Source of the DNA: Zygaena filipendulae
Lineage: Eukaryota; Arthropoda; Insecta; Lepidoptera; Zygaenidae
Direction: 5' to 3'
Assembly: GCA_907165275.2 (NCBI GenBank)
Contig: OU015666.1
Coordinates: 402,001 to 466,000, forward strand
DNA length: 64,000 bases
The translations under genes were made by a program, and so were the position numbers. Within the stretch, counting starts at the first letter, position 1, and each line of letters begins with the position of its first letter. Positions 32,654 to 40,494 of this stretch are shown here, one piece after another. The notes under the pieces are model-generated. The model was not told the DNA's origin. It made no database searches and worked only from the letters and a program-made list of their open reading frames with translations.

Positions 32654-34005
32654 TTAGTCTCGTTTTGCTTCTTTTCGAATAACTATCACAAAAACTTGGG
32701 ACGGTGGCGGGTCTTTACTTGTCTCTTCCTCCATCGCGTACATTGGTGAACCGGAACCAATAACTATGGTATTGATCTCAGCATCAGTGACTAGCTCCGC
32801 AATCTTGTGACGACGCGTTGCATCTGGGTAAATACATTATTTATTACTATTGTTAGAAAGTACTGCATAAAATTTTTCAACTTCATAGCATTCATTTAAT
32901 AACCTATATAGTGAATATACCGAAATTCTCAAATCCTTACTATTACAAAAGTTGAAGTGCGTTTGTATGTTACGCTTTCACGCCTCAACGGCTCAACTCT
33001 CTATGGAGCATCATGAAATTTTGCATACACGTTGTCTGGGATACATAGGTAGTGTACCTACATAATATACGCGGGTGACACCGCGGGGATCTGATAGTTT
33101 AATATTTAAAAAATAAGAAATTATTTTAATTACCTACTGATAAAATTAAATAAATTAATAATTTAAAAAAATATTATTTAGTTAATTCTAATAATTTATG
33201 TAAATTAATTCATTAATATTTATTAGTAATTGTTCCCCGCGGTTTCACACGTGGCAATTTCGGAGTTCCCGCGGAAATCCCGGGATAAAAAATACCCTAT
33301 GTCCTTTCTGTGTCCTTCCGGTATCCCTGACAATGTGCATGCAAAATTTCATGATAATCGGTTGAGCCGTTAAGGAGTGAAAGCGTAACAAACAAACAAA
33401 CTCGGTTTCGCATTTTTAATATTTGTAAGGATTGTTAACTACTTTTATTTCAAGACGAGAGCTTTGTTGAAACTATTAAGGTAAGGTAGTTAATTAAACA
33501 ACATTATTCACCTTTTATTACTCTCATCTCATGAGATTTTAAGGTCTTGTAATTTTTGCCAGTCCAATTGCAAATGGGGGCCAGGTCATTGGTATAATAT
33601 AACTTTTCAAGTATTCTTCTGATGGCGGCAGATGTTTGAACACCAACAAGAAAGTAGTTTTCCTGCAAAAATAATTTCAAATTAGTTTTTTAAAGTATTA
33701 TTGCCAACTGACAAACTATAATAACGTGCCCGAAGCCATAAACCAAAGAAGAAGAAGAAGAAGAACTATAATAACAAACTATAGCTAGATTTATTCAATA
33801 GCGTACCAAAATCTTGTAATTTCCGTCAACGAGAAGTGCACTCTCCAAAGCCTGTAGTGACTTGAGTCTTTGCATGGCATGTTAAAATACAATCTGGCAG
33901 TGAGAAGAAGCTGGTGTATTTATTGATGTAGACCGCAGTCTTGCTAGAATTTCATTCTGCGTGAGCTGCAACTCTTCAATTCCCTTTTTCAATTTGTGCA
34001 AGGGG
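32654..34005 (-). pseudogene. Spliced gene remnant, C-terminal part of a DUF4806-like protein
   Basis: Three minus-strand exons too short to show as long frames: 33807-34005, 33512-33662 and 32654-32823. All junctions are GT-AG and phases agree (phase 0, then phase 1 AAA G|AT). The first exon reads a Leu-rich coiled-coil-like KLKKGIEELQLTQNEILARL. The next two read NYFLVGVQTSAAIRRILEKL, TNDLAPICNWTG, ATRRHKIAEL and end at TAA (32656-32654). The pattern (coiled coil, then tN.la...nW.G) is what I recall for DUF4806 proteins, a repetitive insect family of unknown function. An in-frame TAA (33884-33882) interrupts the first exon, so either this is a pseudogene or the product is a short protein. 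The second intron hosts two Helitron-like repeats. Family call moderate; exon structure firm. Confidence 0.6.
32934..33434. mobile_element. Two Helitron-like repeats tail to tail in the cryptic gene's intron
   Basis: A plus copy (32934-33100) with a degraded CTGATAGT end faces a minus copy (33228-33434), which is well preserved from TGTTCCCCGCGGTTTCAC to TTTGTAAGGAT. Confidence 0.7.
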
Positions 34006-34159
34006 CTAATAAATCACATCTAAAGCAACAGAAATAAAAATAGGTAATTACGCAGTGAAATATAAAATGCGTAACACAACTTAGTTAAAAATAAACTTTA
34101 CCTTAAAGATTCAGATGAAATTGTTTTTTCATTCAAATATGGTGTCAACGTATTGCTAC

Positions 34160-34641
34160 GTTCACACGCGCGCCGTGCAGCCCGGCGGGCTGCCTGGCGG
34201 GCTGCGCGGCATGCAGCCCGTCCCGGGCCGGCGGACATTCAAGCTGTTTACACGCACGCCGTCGTGTCAGTCAGTGCCAGAATGGCGAGCAGCGAGGATC
34301 TCGGTGTTGTTGCTGCCATATCCTTTGGCTTAACATATTTTTATTGGAAAAAGGAACAAAATTATGAACGATTGTAATATCCGATCGTAGCGACTTTCTT
34401 AGCAACGTTGAATGAAGATCCACTCGTCGCGAAAGCGCGGGACAGACTGACTGCCCGCGCGCGTGTAAACAGTCACCGGGCGCCCGCACATTCATCCTTT
34501 GAACTTTGCCAAAAAACCGACACTTGCCCGATTCGCGGCATTCACGTTCACAGGCGCGTTCACGGGCTCGGGCGTACCGTTTACACGCTCGTGAATGTGA
34601 ATGTGCACGTTGAATGTAGAGTTGAACGCACGCGTGTGAAC
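34160..34641 (+). mobile_element. Inverted-repeat element with a Harbinger-like transposase start (482 bp)
   Basis: Termini GTTCACACGCG (34160-34170) and CGCGTGTGAAC (34631-34641) are perfect inverted repeats. Inside, a 31-codon frame (34282-34377) begins MASSEDLGVVAAISF and has WKKEQ. It resembles the N-terminal exon of HARBI1-type transposases, but everything after is lost. Target duplication unclear. Confidence 0.45.
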
Positions 34642-35559
34642 TTACCATAAAATCTAATGAACCTAAAGTGAGCATGACTTTTTTTAGGTTAGGTTAAAAT
34701 CCAATACCTATCTCGCGTGATGGTGAATACCTATCTATCTACTTTTAATAGTGACTAAAAAATAGGTATTAGCCAGCGCCCGTTCATTTAGGTATTTTAT
34801 TATGCAATTATATATATGCCTGAGCCAGAGCCCATCCTGAGCCAGCAAGGAATAACCTTATCAGCTGATGCATCGCTATTCACTGTGTACGGGCGACTAC
34901 GTATTTTTTTTACCGATACTTCGGAGCAATAAATACTTAAATACATACCCATACTAAACCCCCTAGATGTTACATCATAAATATGATTTATTGCAAACGA
35001 AAAGTTGAAATAAATTAATTTGGCTTACATTTGTCTCTTCGTTTGCCGCGTCACACCAAGAGTCAGGGGATAGGTACTTAGTAGGTACCTACCTACAATT
35101 ACAGCTGAAAAAAATTATCATATTTGAAAATTTAGCTCGAAAAAGCGCAAGACTCCCTAGGGCCTAGAGGATATCTAGGTCCATGACAACTCATGACAAA
35201 ACAAAACTTAGCCGTAATAGGTATTTTATTTTGGAAAACAATCACTTCAAATATTTTATTCGTTATATCAATGTCACTTAACTATTTTTTTATATGTATT
35301 ATTTTATTAATCTTACATTAATAAAACTTTGAAAAATCGATTGTTGAAAGATTTCCGTCTAGCTAAAATTCAGTACCTACCTACTTAGGTATACCTCATT
35401 TAGGTACCTATTTGAGGTGCAGACTGCAGTAACTAGGTATTTTATTAAACAGTAAACCTTTATTAAACAGTTTCTAGTTAGTACCTAAAACAATTATAAA
35501 TCTAGACATCTATCTAGACATATCCATGTATATTATGCAATCTATCTACCTATCTATCT
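34642..35559. other. AT-rich DNA with many GTAGGTACCTAC motifs
   Basis: Likely within the large intron of the cryptic minus-strand gene. A short minus-strand frame ending DSWCDAANEETN|GTAAGC (about 35031-35060) could be a missed exon, but no good acceptor in frame was found. Confidence 0.3.
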
Positions 35560-35872
35560 ATACTATATAAAAAGAGTAGAATCCGCGATTCTGTACATTG
35601 AATATTTTTGACAAAAATTAACTGGGGACGATAAACGAAGAGTAGGTAGGTAGGTACCTACCTAACCAACCACAAATAAAACGTTTTTAAAAATCTTTTC
35701 TGTCTGTCGTCTGTCTGTTCGCGATAATCTCTGAATCTACTGAACGGATTGTCATCCGGTTTTCCCAGGTAGATTAAGCTTAGCCTGGCTGGGTTTCATT
35801 TTAATGTCGGGAAAAAAAAGTTATAGGTATAAAAACCATTCACGCGTGTAAAAGCGCAGGGCACAGCTAGTA
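35560..35872 (+). mobile_element. Helitron-like repeat related to 24045-24518
   Basis: TGTACATTGAATATTTTT head, CTGTCTGTCGTCTGTCTG, and GCGCAGGGCACAGCTAGTA end. Confidence 0.6.
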
Positions 35873-36074
35873 ATTATAATATACAGTAAAACATATCCAT
35901 ATAAGTCATACAATATACCTACCTACATATAGGTACCTAATTAAATTTAAGTGTTTGCAATTCTAAATTAACAGCTTTTCACTAAATTCATATGAAAGAA
36001 TATACTTAAATATGTAGGCACGGTATAGGTACGGTACCTACTTACATAGGTAGGTAGGTACATTTACAAAAAGA

Positions 36075-36263
36075 ACAATTTATTTTTGTCTGTCTCTCTG
36101 TTTGTTCTGGCTAATCTATAAAACGGCTGGACTGATTTTAACGGGACTTACTGGCACATAGCTGATGTTCTAGGGAGTAACTTAGGTTACTTTTATTTTA
36201 GAAAAAAAAAATCTGCTGCGATTCCGAAACTCACGCGGGTAAAACCGCGGGGCACAGCTAGTT
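36075..36263 (+). mobile_element. Helitron-like repeat
   Basis: TGTCTGTCTCTCTGTTTGTT, then ACCGCGGGGCACAGCTAGTT at the terminus. Confidence 0.6.
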
Positions 36264-36540
36264 AATAATATGGATTTATGTAGGTACAGATAGACTAGAG
36301 CTAGACATTCGTACCAAAGTCATACCACATACCTACATATAAAAGAGGCATGTGTTAGGTATGGATCCGGAAGGCGAACTGCAGTTTACGTTATCACTAC
36401 ATAGGTAGGTACCTACCTATTATAAAACAACTAGCCAGTAGCCGTTGCCGTTTTAACACGCGTTAATTTCGGAGTTCCCGCTGGAATTAGTTGATAGGAA
36501 TTAATAAGTTAATAGGTACTATAAGTAGGTAGATACTCAC

Positions 36541-36713
36541 CAGTTACGTAGAATATTCTGCTGACTATCAAGTGTCATCCGGTAAACTTGTGCGTATCTT
36601 ATCGCTGTTACCGCGTTTTCCTCTTGGCCAAAAACAGCGCGTTTCTTTTGGCGCCATTCAGTTTCGCCTTACAATGGCGACCGCCACGTTCATTTTCCAG
36701 AAAATTCGATGAC
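36541..36713 (-). other. Candidate second exon of the cryptic minus-strand gene
   Basis: Acceptor CTACCAG (AG at 36715-36714) and donor CTG|GTGAGT (36540-36539) bound 173 nt. An ATG at 36578-36576 opens a frame, MTLDSQQNILRN plus two bases, that stays open through the donor in phase 2. That is the phase needed by the exon at 33807-34005 (TG+C = Cys). Upstream ATGs in the exon give only short terminated frames. Direct joining of these two exons is inference. Confidence 0.4.
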
Positions 36714-36833
36714 CTGGTAGGTAATTAGGTATTCTAATCATAACAAAGTTTATCACTTAGTTGAATTCTCGCCATGGTCGGTTCAAGAATTAATCAGATC
36801 ATACATAAAGATACTAGGTAGGTAGGTACTTAC

Positions 36834-37028
36834 TCTTAACGTACAGAATCAACGAGAAAATGATCAGCACAAGCGCCAGCACTCAGCAGTCAACGACGCG
36901 GCGGCGCATACGACGCGCACAGCCATCAAACACGAACAAAACAAAATTAGTAATTACTGACTAAATACTAAAACCGTTAAAATGGCAAAATCTCAAGCAA
37001 GTGCCGCTGCCGAGTGCCGAGGCCGACT
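36834..37028 (-). other. Candidate first (5' UTR) exon of the cryptic minus-strand gene
   Basis: Starts at the initiator A (37028) and ends at a consensus donor AAGA|GTAAGT (GT at 36833-36832). GC-rich. Contains two short upstream ORFs (the first starts MAVRVVCAAASL) and no long frame. Confidence 0.45.
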
Positions 37029-37110
37029 GCCGGCCGCCCGCCGGTCGCGGGGCGCCCTTATATGATCTTTGGGGCGCCCCACGCGACATGGGTCGGGCCC
37101 CAGCCAATGG
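37028..37110 (-). promoter_or_regulatory. Candidate CCAAT/TATA/initiator promoter
   Basis: In minus-strand sense: an inverted CCAAT box (ATTGG, 37108-37104), a GC box (GGGGCGCCCC), TATAAG (37062-37057) and GGCAGTCGG with A+1 at 37028. TATA at about -34 and CCAAT at about -78 are plausible spacings. A good donor 195 nt downstream supports transcription in this direction. Confidence 0.5.
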
Positions 37111-37879
37111 CAGTCGTTCTCAGTACCAAAGAGTATAATGCCTGCACTACATTATCGCCGATGATCGTTGATCGTGTGATCGGCGATAACGCGATCGTAG
37201 TCTTCCTCTCTAATTAGGTAGGTAGGTACCTACTTACTCACTTCCTCGCAAAGGTGTACGACAAAAATATAACATAGATTATTCAATAATTATTTAACTG
37301 TACAGAGAAAATTTTTAATAATTAAAAATTTCATGCACCATGTTAGGGATATACACATCGATCACAAATTAAAATTTGAAACTAAATATAACTATAATAA
37401 TTATCATGAAATTATTTTTTTTTTATTTAATACGGTCAAGTTGTCTCTCAGAGACTGTTTTACGTAGGCACATGTTATTATTTTAAGAAATAATTGAGAT
37501 TTGAGCTATCAGGCATAGCCCGTGGAACATGTTTAAACTTGTTCCCGTCTCAGGTTCCCGTATATAAATTTTCTACTTTGAAATTTATGTTGCAATGAAG
37601 TCGCAAGGCCTAGGCCAAGCTCAACTGCAGAGTGCAGACTGCTCAAGCTCAACCAAAAAATGATGAAAGTAACCATACCTACACCATAACTAATAATTGA
37701 AGGATTTGTAGGTTGTACCGTTGTAGTAACAAAAATACGCAATTTTGTTTGCGTTTTATAAAAATAACATAAAACATATTTCAGAATCAATCTCGTTTTT
37801 AAATATTAATATTTTTGTTATTAGTACCTACCTACCTACCTATCTGTTTATTTTATTTTTTTACTTTTTAGTGCACTTT
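37111..37879. other. Upstream flank of the promoter; nothing further recognised
   Basis: ATCGTTGATCGTG and related GATC-rich text (37157-37200) sits just upstream. The remainder is AT-rich. Confidence 0.35.
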
Positions 37880-38095
37880 ATCCTTACTATTAAAAATGCG
37901 AAAGTGAGTTTGTTTGTTTGTTTGTTAGGTAGGTACCTACGTACGGTACCTATAACGGCGCAACAGATCATCATGAAATTTTACATAAAAGTTGCCAAGA
38001 GCACAGAGAAGGATACAGGATAGGTACTTTTAATCCTAGAATTCCCTCGGGAACTCCGAAATTAAAGTGGATGAAACCGTGGGGAACAGTTAGTA
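37880..38095 (+). mobile_element. Helitron-like repeat with a TAGGTACC insertion
   Basis: CCTTACTATTAAAAATGCG head, then GTTAGGTAGGTACCTACG replacing the usual cgctttcacgcc segment, and GGGAACAGTTAGT at the end. Confidence 0.7.
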
Positions 38096-38149
38096 TTCCT
38101 CACAAATACATCAAAGAAGTCTCCCGAAACGTCCAGTAGGTACCTACCC

Positions 38150-38195
38150 AAAGGCCCGTTTGCCCCCTATGACATAAAAAAAAAAAAAAAAAAAA
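38150..38195 (+). mobile_element. SINE 3' end with long poly(A)
   Basis: GCCCGTTTGCCCCCTATGAC followed by about 23 uninterrupted A residues. This is the 3' end of the tRNA-derived SINE in plus orientation, and the long pure tail implies a recent insertion or recent truncation event. Confidence 0.65.
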
Positions 38196-38384
38196 AAGGC
38201 CAAACGGTCAACGGTGACTACTGGGTGACTACAGAATTTATTTATGTACCGGTAGCGTCCAGTAGACACACGTTGTCTACAGACCAAACGGATTGGTAAT
38301 TTTTCTACGTCAATGCATTTACTTAATTAGGTCTGCCTTGTAAAATTTTATTGGCATAAGACCTATAAGAAATATAATCCATAC

Positions 38385-38510
38385 CTACTAATTTTAAATT
38401 ATATGCGAAAGTAAGTTTTTTTGTTTGTATGTTATGCTATCACGCCTCAACGGCTAAATTAATAATCATAATGTCAGAGGTACAGAAAGGGCATAGGTGT
38501 ATGTACCCCT
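38385..38510 (+). mobile_element. Helitron-like 5' fragment
   Basis: ATGCGAAAGTAAGTTTTTTT, CACGCCTCAACGGCTAAAT and AGGTACAGAAAGGGCATAG. Confidence 0.5.
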
Positions 38511-38629
38511 CACATGGTTGTATCAATATCTGCACTATCTACATATAGAAACTTCTGGGCTCTGGCTCGAGCTTTTGGCGGGATTTTAACAGTGACGGAC
38601 GTCAGTTTTATTTCTTTGTTTTGCAAATT

Positions 38630-38960
38630 AGTTTACCGTGATAAATATTGTGTGAATGTGGTGAATTTTGCATAATAGTGATCCATTAGTGATGAACAGT
38701 GCGTGGAAAGTGGAAACAGTGAAATAAGATGAAATGGGGCGTCCATCGGGAGGATGTCATTTTACTATACAACATCCCACAGAGCGTCCTATTAAGGTTC
38801 AACTGTGAAGAGTTGCTGTCAAAAGTTCCGGTAAAGCATCAAAATGCATCTCACCAATGCATTTCGATGTAAATAACTTCAGAAGAAAAAAATACAATTG
38901 AATTGGCTGTATGGACTTAGCTTCCTTTGCCTTCCCCATAAGGGGTAAATTCCACATAGA
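38630..38960 (+). repeat. Dispersed repeat with a short ORF (copy of 25840-26165)
   Basis: Contains a 48-codon frame beginning MKWGVHREDVILLYN (about 38729-38875). The 25.9-kb copy keeps recognisable residues in the same register (GIHRK...LLYN...NASQKCISI). Whether it is coding or simply shared ancestry is undecided. A third, shorter relative ends near 44540 (CGACTTAGTTTCCTTTGCC). Confidence 0.5.
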
Positions 38961-39117
38961 AAAAAATTCGCATCAGCGGCGGCCGGCCGACTGGCGAGCA
39001 GCAAGTAGCGTGATTTGTCATACCGCGTTGTGATTGGTGGACGACCGGCGCCACGCGCCAAGAGTAGGTACCTACACGCGGCGCCCGGTAGCGGCCGGCG
39101 ATGAAGGAATAACAACA
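38961..39117. other. GC-rich patch
   Basis: Rich in CGGCGGCCGGCCG and GGCGCC words. No frame or promoter elements could be supported. Confidence 0.35.
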
Positions 39118-39777
39118 TAGGACTGTTGTAATTTTCGGATTCTCGATATATCGATATTTTTAAATATAATATGTATCAACATCGGAGTTTGATGTATCGA
39201 AAAAAAAATCTATACTTCGATATATCGATATTTTTTCTATTTTATTTTATCGACATTGTTTAAAAAAAACATTCGGAAGGTGGCTCAAATATTATTTACA
39301 CAGTTTATGATTCAATATATTTATTAAATAAATTAAATAATAAATGTATGAAAATGTTAAGTTGTTCTAGGCAGAAACAAGAAAATTTTATTGTTTTATG
39401 TCAAAAGTCCTTTATTTTATCCGAAAAAAAGTTAATGCCTCACACAAATAGATAAAATATTAAAATTGCCCTATTGATATAAAAATTTAAACGCTAAATA
39501 GATTATTTTTTATTTAAAATCAAGACCATTATTTTATTTCTAAGGAATAAAATATTAAGGTTTACATTTTCCATTTTCACAAAATGGCGGCCGTGAACAT
39601 AAACAAGTGATTTATGGAGGAAGACTATTTGTTTTCGTTTAAAGTTGTTGAGGTGACAACTATTTACTATCGATGTATCGTCCAAAAAAGTATTAGTAAT
39701 AAATAAAGATATTTCCAAATAACAATATCGATATTTCGATATATCGATATTTTATCAATAGCATTTACAGCCCTATA
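39118..39777. mobile_element. AT-rich element with ATAGGGCTGT-type ends and TATCGATA clusters
   Basis: Left end CATAGGACTGTTGTAA and right end TTTACAGCCCTATAG are short inverted repeats flanked by TA. Just inside each end lie clusters of CGATATATCGATA, containing the DRE octamer TATCGATA. No transposase frame was recognised. Confidence 0.4.
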
Positions 39778-40325
39778 GAACAACATTCTCGGCCGGGCGC
39801 TCCGCGCTAGGCAGCGCACGGGCGCACGTCGCGCGTCGCGCAATAGCCAACAAATATTACCAGCTGATACGATTGCGCACGTGGAGTCGAGGAGTGAGAA
39901 CTTTCTGGATTGTTCTCCTGATACCACGGCTCGTCGACCGTCGTGTCACGAGTACACGAGCTCCCACGTGTTTCTGGCGTCAGGGGTGGCTGCGTGCGTC
40001 ATTGGACGTGCCACGCGCCCTCGCTCGTGCTCCCAGGGTGCCCTGGACCCCGACTGGGCTTCCAACGTGACTGCGCATCGCCCCCCGGCCCGGAACCACC
40101 ACACGCGTCGAGCGGGCGAAGTTCCTTCGAAGTGCCCGAAGTCATCCGCGAGTGTCCGTGTAGTGTTCAGTGCTTATTATAATCCATAAGCTAAGTTATT
40201 TCACTTGTGAGTTATGTGAGTAGGGTTATCACTTATCGAATAAACCAAACAATTGTATTAATAAACTGAGTTATCATTGTGTTGCGCTACCCATCCTGGC
40301 AGGGCCCCAGGCAATCGAACCTCGT
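39778..40325 (+). other. GC-rich segment: LTR/leader relic or promoter-exon
   Basis: 39778-40150 is GC-rich with partly open frames. It is followed by GTTCAGTGCTTATTATAA, two AATAAA-like signals (40228, 40260) and TGGCAGGGCCCCAGGCAATC, which resembles a retroviral-type U5 plus primer-binding site. A host 5' exon is an equally possible reading. Confidence 0.3.
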
Positions 40326-40494
40326 CATTATAGACAGAGGTACCTAGGTAGGTATATAGAAATTAGGTAGGTATTAGGCATTAGCTTGTAATGAAATAAA
40401 CCATTACATTAGGTAGGTAGGTACCTATGTAATAAGTTACCTAGGGCACTTTTGTCCCGGAGTTCTCGCGGGAACTCCGACTAACGATTTTCTG

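Noticed and set aside
34271..34675. 134-codon minus-strand frame
   Set aside because: Spans an inverted-repeat element; composition reflects GC-rich subterminal repeats and no domain is recognisable.
39778..40189. Overlapping plus-strand frames of 65-102 codons
   Set aside because: Three frames open at once in GC-rich DNA indicates composition, not coding; left as a possible LTR leader or promoter.
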